Origin: Bacteroidaceae bacterium
GTDB taxonomy: Bacteria; Bacteroidota; Bacteroidia; Bacteroidales; Bacteroidaceae
DNA: 64,000 nt
NCBI GenBank assembly: GCA_017645305.1
Contig: JAGCPD010000010.1
Location: 248,001-312,000, forward strand
Direction of reading: 5' to 3'
Shown: positions 34,751-42,265 of the stretch, in pieces
Layout of the letters: the number at the start of each line of letters is the position of its first letter
Numbering within the stretch: position 1 is the stretch's first letter
Notes under the pieces: generated by a model
Told to the model about the DNA's origin: nothing
Database searches by the model: none
What the model saw: only the letters and a program-made list of their open reading frames with translations
Program-made: the position numbers and the translations under genes

Positions 34751-35755
34751 ATGAGAACGACGTTACGTCCCATATATGAAGAATACAAGCGACTTGGCAT
34801 CGATCAGCAGATTGACTACGCCAAGTTCTACCTTTATTCCATCATTACACATTCCACCGCCATCGAGGGCTCGACGGTGACCGAGGTGGAGAACCGTCTT
34901 CTGTTCGACGAAGGTATAGGAACACAGAAGCCGCTCGTTGAGCAGATGATGAACCTCGATCTCAAGGCGGCCTACGAACAGGGACTGATTTATGCGCGGC
35001 AGCACACCGACTATAGTGTTGATATGTTGTGTGGCCTTTCGGCATTGATGATGAAGAATACCGGATCGGAGTATAGCGCGATGGCAGGTAGTTTTTCCGC
35101 AGCAAATGGTGAGTTGCGACTGTTGAATGTTAGTGCTGGGATTGGCGGCAGGTCTTACCTCTCCTATCAGAAAGTGCCCTCTCACACCGAGGCTTTCTGC
35201 CAGTGGCTCAACGAAGAGCGTCAGCACATCGACCCGAAAGATATTGAGAGTGTATATGACCTAAGCTTTGAGGCTCACTACCGTCTGGTGGAGATTCATC
35301 CGTGGGCGGATGGCAACGGACGCATGAGCCGCCTGGTGATGAATATGATTCAGTACGAATTTGGCGTCGTACCATCGATAGTGAAGAAGGAGAAGCGCAA
35401 GCAATACATCACCTCGTTAGAGCAGAGCGAAGAAAAAAAACGTTCGGACAAATTCAAACTTTTTATGCTCGACCACCATTGCGAGAACCTGATCAAGCAG
35501 ATTGCTGAATATAGGAAGAGCATGGAGGATGAACCGCCCATAAGTTCACAGAAAAGTTCACAGAAAAGTTCACAGAAAATCATTGGACTTATTAAGGAGA
35601 ACGCAAGTATTACGACGCAGCAGATGGCTGATAAATTGGGAATTTCCCGGCGTGCAGTCGCAAAAGCAATAGCGAAACTCCAAGCAGAAGCAATCATTCG
35701 CCGCGTCGGTCCCGACAAAGGCGGTCATTGGGAGATTGTCAAGGAGAGCAATTGA
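34751..35755 (+). CDS. Fic-domain protein with C-terminal winged helix
   Basis: 334-residue putative AMP-transferase. Residues about 30-60 contain the auto-inhibitory motif STAIEGS, matching (S/T)xxxE(G/N) of class II Fic proteins. The Fic core at about 185-200 reads HPWADGNGRMSR, the active loop with its catalytic His, metal-ligand Asp and ATP-binding Asn/Arg; Trp replaces the usual Phe. Residues about 265-334 form a winged helix (TTQQMADKLGISRRAVAKAI). A 12-bp unit repeated three times encodes SSQK copies in the linker between the two. I start at the ATG 34751; a TTG at 34733 would add six residues. Class II Fic/wHTH proteins are common in gut Bacteroidales; target unknown. Confidence 0.88.
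   Translation: MRTTLRPIYEEYKRLGIDQQIDYAKFYLYSIITHSTAIEGSTVTEVENRLLFDEGIGTQKPLVEQMMNLDLKAAYEQGLIYARQHTDYSVDMLCGLSALMMKNTGSEYSAMAGSFSAANGELRLLNVSAGIGGRSYLSYQKVPSHTEAFCQWLNEERQHIDPKDIESVYDLSFEAHYRLVEIHPWADGNGRMSRLVMNMIQYEFGVVPSIVKKEKRKQYITSLEQSEEKKRSDKFKLFMLDHHCENLIKQIAEYRKSMEDEPPISSQKSSQKSSQKIIGLIKENASITTQQMADKLGISRRAVAKAIAKLQAEAIIRRVGPDKGGHWEIVKESN
35543..35578. repeat. 12-bp tandem repeat in fic linker
   Basis: Three exact copies of AGTTCACAGAAA, in frame, encoding SSQK-type repeats between the Fic core and the winged helix. Copy-number changes would lengthen or shorten the linker without a frameshift. Confidence 0.9.
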
Positions 35756-35768
35756 AAATAAGTAACCT

Positions 35769-35951
35769 CACTTCACTTTTCACTTATTTGCAGCTCGTTG
35801 AGCCTCCAAATTCCCTGAGCCGCCTCAAACGATCAATCGAGCCGCCTCAACGGATCATGTGAGGCGGCTCAATTATTTTAGGGCCTTTTTATGAACCATA
35901 GGGTTCATGGACCAAGTCAGCCGGGTTAATTGCCTCACGAACCATAGGTTC
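35769..35951. repeat. compound repeat and hairpin array downstream of fic
   Basis: Contents in order. A TTCACTTTTCACTT phrase at 35771-35785. Two direct copies of (T/C)GAGCCGCCTCAA at 35816-35828 and 35838-35850, each followed by CGATCA or CGGATCA. An inverted arm TGAGGCGGCTC at 35860-35870, forming an 11-bp stem with the second copy and followed by a T-rich tract. Two copies of the palindrome GAACCATAGG(G)TTC at 35893-35906 and 35939-35951. It separates fic from the convergent small gene; the hairpin is a plausible terminator. Confidence 0.7.
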
Positions 35952-35962
35952 ATTTTACAGCC

Positions 35963-36349
35963 TTATTGGTTTGCTTCGGTTTTTTTCCCATTTCCATAAT
36001 AAGCATCCCATTCTTTTTGGACTTCTTGCCAGTCAACTGCTTCGCCTGCAGCTATTGCTTCTGCTTGTCTGGTTGCTTCATCGCGAGCTTTATCTCTTGC
36101 CCGTTTAGCTTTCATTGCCTCTATAGTGGCATCATCAAGTATAAGAATGCGTTCCCTGCGAATACATTCCTGTAGTTCTTCATATCCGAATGCTTTGCCT
36201 TGTACGTTAAAATCGGAGATGTTAAACTCATAATCTACCCGTAAGGTGTGCCTTATCATCTTCTGCTGAAAACGGGTTCCTGCATTTTTCCGTTTCAGCA
36301 GTTTTCCTATCTGTTCTATTTCTGTTTGTGAGAATTTATTTCGCCCCAT
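35963..36349 (-). CDS. small conserved hypothetical protein
   Basis: 128 residues from the ATG at 36349 (MGRNKFSQTEIEQIGKLLKRKNAG). It is highly charged with no signal peptide or membrane segment. The C-terminal half is a long charged helix rich in K, R, A and E (MKAKRARDKARDEATRQ) that could be a coiled coil. I know of similar short proteins in Bacteroidales but no function. A longer open frame to 36433 overlaps the GH30 gene upstream and is not supported. It lies 10 bp downstream of the GH30 gene on the same strand, possibly as read-through passenger. Confidence 0.7.
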   Translation of the reverse strand: MGRNKFSQTEIEQIGKLLKRKNAGTRFQQKMIRHTLRVDYEFNISDFNVQGKAFGYEELQECIRRERILILDDATIEAMKAKRARDKARDEATRQAEAIAAGEAVDWQEVQKEWDAYYGNGKKTEANQ

Positions 36350-36359
36350 ATCATTGATG

Positions 36360-37841
36360 TTACTGCACGCCGTGCCCAAGAAACACTGAGACCACACTCT
36401 TGGCTGGTACAGATACCTGGGTGACAGGTGCATTCTTGTTGCTTTTGACGCCTATTATATAATCATTGTTGCTATTGTTGCTTAGAAGCACGGAATAATT
36501 ATTTCCGGGATTCAGAAAGGTGGAATACAACAGGCCGTCTTGGTCTGCAGAGATGCTGTTTCCAATTCTGTAGGCTCCTTCTTTTATCACCTTAGCGGCA
36601 TGACAGATAAGGTAATAGTGACTGTTGTAGTATAGCGTATTATAGTTGCGCTGGTCAATGTCTATAGCCCCCATACATGTGGTACAAGAGCCGGCAGCCT
36701 GAGTATAGGGACCATAGTTTAGGTCAAGCATAAAGTTCCAAACGATAGTGGCCCTTCCGAATCGGTTAATAAAATGAAGGATGAGGTTGTTGAAATCATT
36801 AACAAGATGCCTTCTGAGATTGCGCCCATCATTCCATGAGCCTATGGATGTCTCGGTGAAAATCTGCTCCATATTAGGTGCTTTCTTCTGTATATCTTCC
36901 ATCTCTGTATAACTGCCTCCGTAATCGTGCCAGGCGCAGCCTTTCACTAGATCGTAGCCAGGCATGCTTGACTCCAGTGCATTGTAAATCTGGATGGGAT
37001 AATTGTCTTCCCCAGGTTTATTGTCATAGTTGTAATTGTGGTCAAAGACGTAAATCCTGGTCGTGATACCTGCATTATGGAAGGCATGAGCCAGATGTTT
37101 GACGAATTCTCCTTCTTGCTTTGCACCGATATAGGTTGAGGCGCAGTTTCCTGCATTCAACGGTTCGTTCTGGGGTGTTACAGCATAGATGTTGATGCCG
37201 TATGTCTTCATCACCTGAACAAATTTCACAAAGTACTGGGCGTATGCCTCGTAATACTTTGGGTTCAGCACGCCGCCTGCATAGTGGTTCCAGGTAGAGG
37301 CATCTGTAATGCTCTTCTGTTTCATCCAACGAGGAGCCGTCCAGGGTGCAGCCATAATCTTAATATCGGGGTTGATAGCTAATACCTCTTTTAATATGGG
37401 AATTACGTAGGTGAGTTCATCATCGTGCAACTTAAAGTTTACCAGCAGATTGTTGGCGGGTCCTTTCTTCTCGCAGTAAGTGTAGCATTCGCTCGAGAAA
37501 TCAGAGCACGCAATTGACATTCGCACGTAATTTGTGCCGAATCCATCGGAAGGCGAGAATGTTTTTACCAATAGGTCGTGCCTGTTCTTTGCTTTCATCT
37601 TCATCAGATTATAGCAGGCAGAGTAGGTAAGGGCAAATCCAAAACCGTCCATAGTCTGATACTTCTTGTCAGCATTCAATGTAATGGTACAGTTGGCTGT
37701 TCCAAAGGTAGAACCAATGTCAAACAACTGTGTTTTCAGCAGTAGCTGACCGTTGGCGCTGGTGGTCATTACCTCCACTGCATTGTCAGGGAAGGCGTTC
37801 AATGTAACAGTTAATGAAAGTAGTAGAAGCAGTCGTCTCAT
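36360..37841 (-). CDS. GH30-family glycosidase
   Basis: 493-residue exported retaining beta-glycosidase. It has a signal peptide (about 1-17) and then the GH30 opening QTMDGFGFALTYSACYNLM. The catalytic residues are visible as acid/base Glu in AVTPQNEPLN and nucleophile Glu in IFTETSIGSW. The C-terminal beta domain begins near residue 405. AAPWTAPRWMK and a Gly/Ser-rich region resemble GH30 subfamily 3 beta-1,6-glucanases, so fungal or yeast beta-glucan is a candidate substrate, an inference. The ATG at 37841 is used; an upstream TTG at 37847 is possible. It follows the CcsA-like gene by 27 bp. Confidence 0.88.
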   Translation of the reverse strand: MRRLLLLLSLTVTLNAFPDNAVEVMTTSANGQLLLKTQLFDIGSTFGTANCTITLNADKKYQTMDGFGFALTYSACYNLMKMKAKNRHDLLVKTFSPSDGFGTNYVRMSIACSDFSSECYTYCEKKGPANNLLVNFKLHDDELTYVIPILKEVLAINPDIKIMAAPWTAPRWMKQKSITDASTWNHYAGGVLNPKYYEAYAQYFVKFVQVMKTYGINIYAVTPQNEPLNAGNCASTYIGAKQEGEFVKHLAHAFHNAGITTRIYVFDHNYNYDNKPGEDNYPIQIYNALESSMPGYDLVKGCAWHDYGGSYTEMEDIQKKAPNMEQIFTETSIGSWNDGRNLRRHLVNDFNNLILHFINRFGRATIVWNFMLDLNYGPYTQAAGSCTTCMGAIDIDQRNYNTLYYNSHYYLICHAAKVIKEGAYRIGNSISADQDGLLYSTFLNPGNNYSVLLSNNSNNDYIIGVKSNKNAPVTQVSVPAKSVVSVFLGHGVQ

Positions 37842-37868
37842 TTCCAATAGGTATTTTATGTTGTTTCT

Positions 37869-39041
37869 TTATCCGGCATAGCTGTGCAAACCACCCAGTA
37901 GGAAGTTCACGCCAAAATAGGTCATCAGCAGACAGGCGAATGCAAGAAGTGAATAGATGCGATAGTTACGTATATTGTTAAACCAAGGAAGGCTTTTGTT
38001 GTGTAAAGGAATACTATATATAAGTAATGTAATAAGTGCCCAGCTTTCCTTTGGGTCCCAGCTCCAGTAGGTTCCCCACGAGACATTGGCCCACACAGCT
38101 CCCAGAAAGATACCTGTTGCCAACAGAAATACGGCAGGCCTGAGTATTTCCCGTCGCAAGATACTTACTACTAACAGAATGTAGCTCAGCATGATGGTGC
38201 CCACGTGAACAAAGAGGAAAGGAGAGCGTAAGATTGGCACCAAAGGACTTCTGGCAATGGCTATCACCATGTAAGAGGCCATAGCTGTACCGCAAAGAGC
38301 TAACAGTAATGTTGAAAGTTGAAAGTTGAAAGTTGAAAGTTTAGGGCTGTTTATTGTTAATTGTTCATTCTGAATTCTCTGTTTCAAGGATACCCATATC
38401 ATACTGAGGGCAAGAAGCAGATAGCCTGCGTATGTAATGGCGGTTCCCCAGGGATCATAACTTATGGTAAAGGTGCTTCCTTTCCCGTCTTCGTCAAACG
38501 AGGTCTGATAGATTCGGTAGCCTTTTACCCGGCCGATGTTGTTCATCGAAATAGTAGTTTCTTTTTTCCCTTCCTTTGTGGCAATCACTACCTGGCTCAC
38601 ATAGTCGCTGGGGGTTGTGCCGTCAGCATCATACAGAATCTGAAATTTCTTAAGTGCCAGATAAAAGGGCATCTTCCCCGTCAGCGTGTATAAACCCTGC
38701 TCGTTCTTCATCCAAAAGGAACGGCTGGCCTCACCTTCGCGCAGATGAATCATTCCCTTGTGACTGGTAATATGGGTGGTAAGGGCTCCTGATAGAATAA
38801 TCAGGAAACTCACATGCAGAAGAAATACGCAAGGTCGCTTCCACGTCTTTTTCTTGTATAGCAGCCAGCATCCTGCTATGGCTGTTATAGCCCAAAGGCC
38901 AACAAACCACCACGCTTCGTAAATATGTTGATGAGCGTAATTAACGCCATAGCAGTCCTCTACAATCGTTGCAGCCGCTATGGCAATAACCAGTAAGATT
39001 ACCAGAACAAAGGACAGTTTAGAAAGGACGGAAGTTCTCAT
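37869..39041 (-). CDS. compact ResB-CcsA (system II) cytochrome c assembly protein
   Basis: 390-residue inner-membrane protein that should deliver haem to c-type cytochromes in the periplasm. The N-terminal 190 residues are ResB-like: two helices, IYEAWWFVGLWA, then FLLHVSFLIILSGAL, then MIHLREGEASRSF and a periplasmic domain. From about 240 on it is CcsA-like, with His in the helix FLFVHVGTIMLSY and the haem-handling WWD-type motif WGTYWSWDPKESW. Ordinary fusions exceed 800 residues, so both halves are cut down. A phrase repeat (38311-38377) inserts about 25 residues between the halves. It overlaps the Rid-like gene by 23 bp. The linked cytochromes supply an obvious client set. Confidence 0.87.
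   Translation of the reverse strand: MRTSVLSKLSFVLVILLVIAIAAATIVEDCYGVNYAHQHIYEAWWFVGLWAITAIAGCWLLYKKKTWKRPCVFLLHVSFLIILSGALTTHITSHKGMIHLREGEASRSFWMKNEQGLYTLTGKMPFYLALKKFQILYDADGTTPSDYVSQVVIATKEGKKETTISMNNIGRVKGYRIYQTSFDEDGKGSTFTISYDPWGTAITYAGYLLLALSMIWVSLKQRIQNEQLTINSPKLSTFNFQLSTLLLALCGTAMASYMVIAIARSPLVPILRSPFLFVHVGTIMLSYILLVVSILRREILRPAVFLLATGIFLGAVWANVSWGTYWSWDPKESWALITLLIYSIPLHNKSLPWFNNIRNYRIYSLLAFACLLMTYFGVNFLLGGLHSYAG
38311..38377. repeat. phrase repeats inside the ResB-CcsA gene
   Basis: Four tandem GTTGAAA units, then TTATTGTTAATTGTTCATT, in the region joining the ResB-like and CcsA-like halves. On the coding strand they give a peptide of the NEQLTINS / STFNFQLS type, which is not part of either family. 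Confidence 0.75.
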
Positions 39042-40158
39042 GCTGCTTCTCTTTGACAGCCATGCACTCCATCTCTACAAGCCATGCGGGACGGCATACA
39101 GGAGCCAGTGTTATGACGGTGGGAATTTGGGGGAAGCGGTCAGCAAACATAGCCTTTACCACCTCGTAGTCGGCTGTATCACGCAGATAGACAATAATCT
39201 GCATTACGTCTTCAAAGTCAGCACCTCCTTCTTTCAGCAAGGCTTCCACATTCTCCCACATACGTTTTGTTTGTAGAACGATGTCACCCACATGCTCCAC
39301 CTCGCCCTTGTTGTTGATGCTGGCTGTTCCAGAGATAAAGATGTGGTCTCTGTCGCCATATTCCACAACGGTTCCACGTTCAAAGGTAACACCATACTCG
39401 TATGTGGGATTCAGGTGTGTGGGAGCATACAGATAATGCTGCTGCCCAGGTTCTAACCCCGTAATGGCATAGGTGCCCAATTGTACCAGTGCTTTTGTGG
39501 CGGCAGGGTTGCCTCCAATTCCCGTACTGCTGATGTAATGCGTTTTTTCTGTCAGGCCTTGCTTCACAAAATTCTCTCGGCGGGCTTTCACCAGTCCGTG
39601 ATATTGGGTATCTACATCGCGGACAAAGAACCATGTACGCACACAGTTTTCTGCCAGCGTGGCATCAAACTTAGCCAGTAACGATTCATATTCTTCTAAC
39701 AACATTTCTGTTTGCTGGGCGCTGTCACCTTGGGTCTTGTACATTCCCATCTTCCACAAATGCTGATAGCCGTTGTGTTTAGCTACTACTACGCTATTTT
39801 CTTCGTTCACTTCCACGTCGCTTTGCAGATACAGCCATGCGGCAATCTTACTGCCGTCCAATGGTTGCTGCTGGATGAGGCTGATAGAGATATTCTTTTC
39901 TGATCGCATCAGAGGCTGCTGATTAGTGCTATCAGAAAGGAAGTAACGCTTCATAATATATCGTCCGCCCCAAAATTCGGGCAAATCAGGCAGATGATCT
40001 TCCGCCTCATAGAGCCTGCGAAGCTGTTCTTTGAAAGGAAGTTGCTTGCCATCAGTATGTAGCATCACATGCCATTCCGTAACACCCTCTCTGGGCGTAA
40101 ACGTGGCTACTTCGCCAGTCACTCCAAGCTCTTCAAATTGTATTTTGTTATAATTCAT
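39019..40158 (-). CDS. RidA-superfamily protein resembling chorismatase (FkbO/Hyg5/XanB2 type)
   Basis: 379-residue cytoplasmic protein. Residues about 250-375 are a YjgF/RidA-like domain (HIFISGTASINNKGE, HVGDIVLQTKRMWENVEALL, EDVMQIIVYLRD, and a terminal VEMECMAV). The N-terminal 240 residues form a second related lobe with TWFFVRDVDTQYHG. Two-lobed architecture and the FISGTASI, HxGD and VE(M/I)E blocks are those of chorismatases, which hydrolyse chorismate to dihydroxycyclohexadiene or hydroxybenzoate. The terminal Glu would be the catalytic one. It has its own TATTTTTGC box and overlaps the cytochrome assembly gene by 23 bp. A simple Rid hydrolase role is the alternative; enzyme activity is inferred. 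Confidence 0.7.
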   Translation of the reverse strand: MNYNKIQFEELGVTGEVATFTPREGVTEWHVMLHTDGKQLPFKEQLRRLYEAEDHLPDLPEFWGGRYIMKRYFLSDSTNQQPLMRSEKNISISLIQQQPLDGSKIAAWLYLQSDVEVNEENSVVVAKHNGYQHLWKMGMYKTQGDSAQQTEMLLEEYESLLAKFDATLAENCVRTWFFVRDVDTQYHGLVKARRENFVKQGLTEKTHYISSTGIGGNPAATKALVQLGTYAITGLEPGQQHYLYAPTHLNPTYEYGVTFERGTVVEYGDRDHIFISGTASINNKGEVEHVGDIVLQTKRMWENVEALLKEGGADFEDVMQIIVYLRDTADYEVVKAMFADRFPQIPTVITLAPVCRPAWLVEMECMAVKEKQHENFRPF

Positions 40159-40162
40159 GGGT

Positions 40163-40171
40163 GCAAAAATA
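40163..40171 (-). promoter_or_regulatory. -7 promoter box for Rid/chorismatase-like gene
   Basis: TATTTTTGC on the minus strand, 5-6 bp from the start codon, suggesting a very short or absent leader. No obvious -33 element. Confidence 0.4.
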
Positions 40172-40208
40172 CAAAAAAAACGATTAAATGAGGGACGAAT
40201 GAATATTT

Positions 40209-40967
40209 TTATTCATTATTATCCCCTAAACTGTTTATCCAGTCATCAATAAGCTGTCTCACTTCGTTCAGATTTTCCCTAAACTGGTTGCTCAGAATCT
40301 CTGTATGGTTGACATGCAGTAAGTTTTCTCCACCCTCGGCCATTATCTGGTGAAAGAGCGACTCTTGTGCATTTCCACCTGTCACACGCATCATGCCTTC
40401 TTTTCGTGTGCTGGGCACATTCACCAGGTTAGCGTATGACATTCCTTCTGTAAGATTCAGATTGGCGGCACCAGTTCCTCCGTTTCCACCATGACACAGA
40501 ATGCAGGCCTTGTCGAATAGTCCCAACTGCAAGGCACCGAATCTGCTGACATCTATCAAACCTAAATCCATCCGGATGGTATCTTTTACATTGACATACT
40601 CGTCCATATTAACACTGGCAAGAGTAATAACACGTTCACGCAATCTATTGGTGATGACCAACTCTACCGTATTGATGTTATCATCTATATTTGCCAGCAC
40701 CAACTCCATTTGTGTGTTGGACGTTGTATAGGGAATGGTTCGTACCACTTGGGCATAGTTGTCGCCTGTGGTAAATCCTGCCAGCGATACAGAATATTTT
40801 TTCTCCCACGACTCTATGCCGGAAAGAACGGCCGTCAGCTTTACCGTGTGTCCTTTATCCGTGACGTTATAGGACTGCTCCTCTATATCGCCAGAATCGC
40901 AAGAAACGAACAAAAAAGTGAAAAGTGAAAGAGTGAAAAGTGAAAATTTATAAATCTTCTTCCGCAT
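40209..40967 (-). CDS. mono-haem c-type cytochrome lipoprotein
   Basis: 252-residue lipoprotein; the signal peptide ends FLFVSC with lipidated Cys23. Residues about 35-150 form a beta-rich domain with no family I recognise. A single haem-binding motif, CILCH (155-159), opens a cytochrome c-like domain like those in large environmental cytochromes (KACILCHGGNGGTGAANLNL ends here; later ESLFHQIMAEGG). The signal-peptide core overlaps a phrase repeat (GTGAAAA units, 40917-40946). It is 12 bp downstream of a porin gene on the same strand and near a di-haem enzyme and a haem-attachment protein, so an electron carrier or sensor at the outer or inner membrane is likely. Confidence 0.8.
   Translation of the reverse strand: MRKKIYKFSLFTLSLFTFLFVSCDSGDIEEQSYNVTDKGHTVKLTAVLSGIESWEKKYSVSLAGFTTGDNYAQVVRTIPYTTSNTQMELVLANIDDNINTVELVITNRLRERVITLASVNMDEYVNVKDTIRMDLGLIDVSRFGALQLGLFDKACILCHGGNGGTGAANLNLTEGMSYANLVNVPSTRKEGMMRVTGGNAQESLFHQIMAEGGENLLHVNHTEILSNQFRENLNEVRQLIDDWINSLGDNNE
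40917..40946. repeat. phrase repeat (GTGAAAA) in a signal peptide
   Basis: AGTGAAAAGTGAAAGAGTGA-type tandem. Read on the minus strand it encodes the hydrophobic core (FSLFTLSLFTF) of the mono-haem lipoprotein signal peptide. Confidence 0.7.
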
Positions 40968-40979
40968 TATGTGTTAATT

Positions 40980-42230
40980 TTAGAAGCTGAACTGAAGTTG
41001 AACAGAAGCATGATGAGTAGAGATACCCAAATCATCATTGTCGCGATCCAATTGTGTCTGATGCCCATACCTGCCAGTATATTGATACATAGCCGAGAGT
41101 TTCAGGTGCACCTTGGGAATGTAGTAGTTGCATACCACCGCAGGCATGTTCAGGAAACCGTCTTTTGTTGTTCCGTTTCTATCCATGAAGTCATACCTTG
41201 CTCCCAATTGTACGGTGGGGGTAACAAAATATCCCACCTGAGCGTAGGCACCCCAATAGTTGAATGCGTCATCAATCTTCTGACGTTTGGTAAAGCTGAC
41301 GTGCATCCAGTGTGCCTCGGCACCAAAGTACCAACGGTTCAGCAGCATAGAGAATTCGGCTCCCAATCGCGCATCGTTGGTGCTCTCGCTTTCGCTTTCC
41401 ACATTCAGGCTCCCACTTAAGCCAAACAACATGTGCTTTCCTTTCAACATCTTGGCATTACCCTGTGTGGCAGGCATCTGTCCCCAGGGCATAAAGGTGA
41501 TACGTCCTGCATAGAGTAGGGCAGGGATGTGCCAGTCATCAGAGAAAGTCTTGGTGGCTGAGTTTACGGACGATCCGCTTCCGTTCCACAAACCAACCTC
41601 ATAGCCTATCAGCCAACTTTCCGGCTTTTTGTTCAGCTTGGCTATGCCATGAAATTCTACACCTATGTCAAATCCTGTACCGATGATTGGCGTTACAGCA
41701 TTCAGCACATGCGGCATGATGGTAGAGGTTGTGAGCGATGAGGGAAGGGTAGGGAATAGCGTCTCGCCTAATGTAGTAAGATAAGCATGTGTGAAGGGTG
41801 TTTTGAACTTACCTACACGAAAGCGGGCAGCAGGGTTAATACTATAGTCCACCCAAGCCTGTTGCAGGATGTCGGCTCCCTTGGCCGCAGCATTTACAGA
41901 CAGGTTGTAATCCAGTCTGCCAAAGGTCTTGCCAGTAAAACCTAAGATGGCATACGGAATGGCAAAGCCCGAGTTGGCCACATTATCTTGATTATAGGCC
42001 TTGTCTAATCCCTCGTCGTCGTAGTAGTTAAACTGTCCTCGAGTCTGTAGGAAGAGATAGGGCTTAAAGACAAACTTCCCGTTTTTCGACTGAAGCGTGA
42101 AGCCTCTGTCATCGGCAATACCCAACACTCCATTCTCCATATCAATGCTTGGCGTATCTTGCGCCAGAATACATTGAACATTGAACATTGAACATTGAAC
42201 AATAATCAAAAATAAAGTTATTCGTTTCAT
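40980..42230 (-). CDS. porin-like outer-membrane beta-barrel (OprP/OprO type)
   Basis: 416-residue exported protein with signal peptide ending ILAQ and a phosphate-selective-porin-like barrel. Features are FVFKPYLFLQTRGQFNYYDDEG, RLDYNLSVNAAAKGADILQQAW, and FRVGKFKTPFTHAYLTT. The last is the strand motif common to this family, where the barrel ends in an aromatic (VQLQFSF). The signal peptide contains the ATTGAAC phrase repeat. It lies 35 bp downstream of the di-haem oxidoreductase gene and 12 bp upstream of the cytochrome lipoprotein gene. A role in letting iron chelates or anions reach the periplasmic redox proteins is inferred from position only. Confidence 0.85.
   Translation of the reverse strand: MKRITLFLIIVQCSMFNVQCILAQDTPSIDMENGVLGIADDRGFTLQSKNGKFVFKPYLFLQTRGQFNYYDDEGLDKAYNQDNVANSGFAIPYAILGFTGKTFGRLDYNLSVNAAAKGADILQQAWVDYSINPAARFRVGKFKTPFTHAYLTTLGETLFPTLPSSLTTSTIMPHVLNAVTPIIGTGFDIGVEFHGIAKLNKKPESWLIGYEVGLWNGSGSSVNSATKTFSDDWHIPALLYAGRITFMPWGQMPATQGNAKMLKGKHMLFGLSGSLNVESESESTNDARLGAEFSMLLNRWYFGAEAHWMHVSFTKRQKIDDAFNYWGAYAQVGYFVTPTVQLGARYDFMDRNGTTKDGFLNMPAVVCNYYIPKVHLKLSAMYQYTGRYGHQTQLDRDNDDLGISTHHASVQLQFSF
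42172..42200. repeat. phrase repeat (ATTGAAC) in a signal peptide
   Basis: Four tandem CATTGAA units. On the coding strand they give the QCSMFNVQC peptide in the signal-peptide core of the porin gene. Confidence 0.8.
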
Positions 42231-42265
42231 AATTATGATTTGTACATTGTGAATTATGAATAAAA

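Noticed and set aside
34751-35755. Fic as half of a toxin-antitoxin pair
   Set aside because: No small neighbouring gene with an inhibitory motif. The inhibitory motif is within the Fic protein itself.
38311-38342. Tandem repeat as CRISPR array
   Set aside because: Units are 7-8 bp, directly adjacent with no spacers, and lie in a coding frame.
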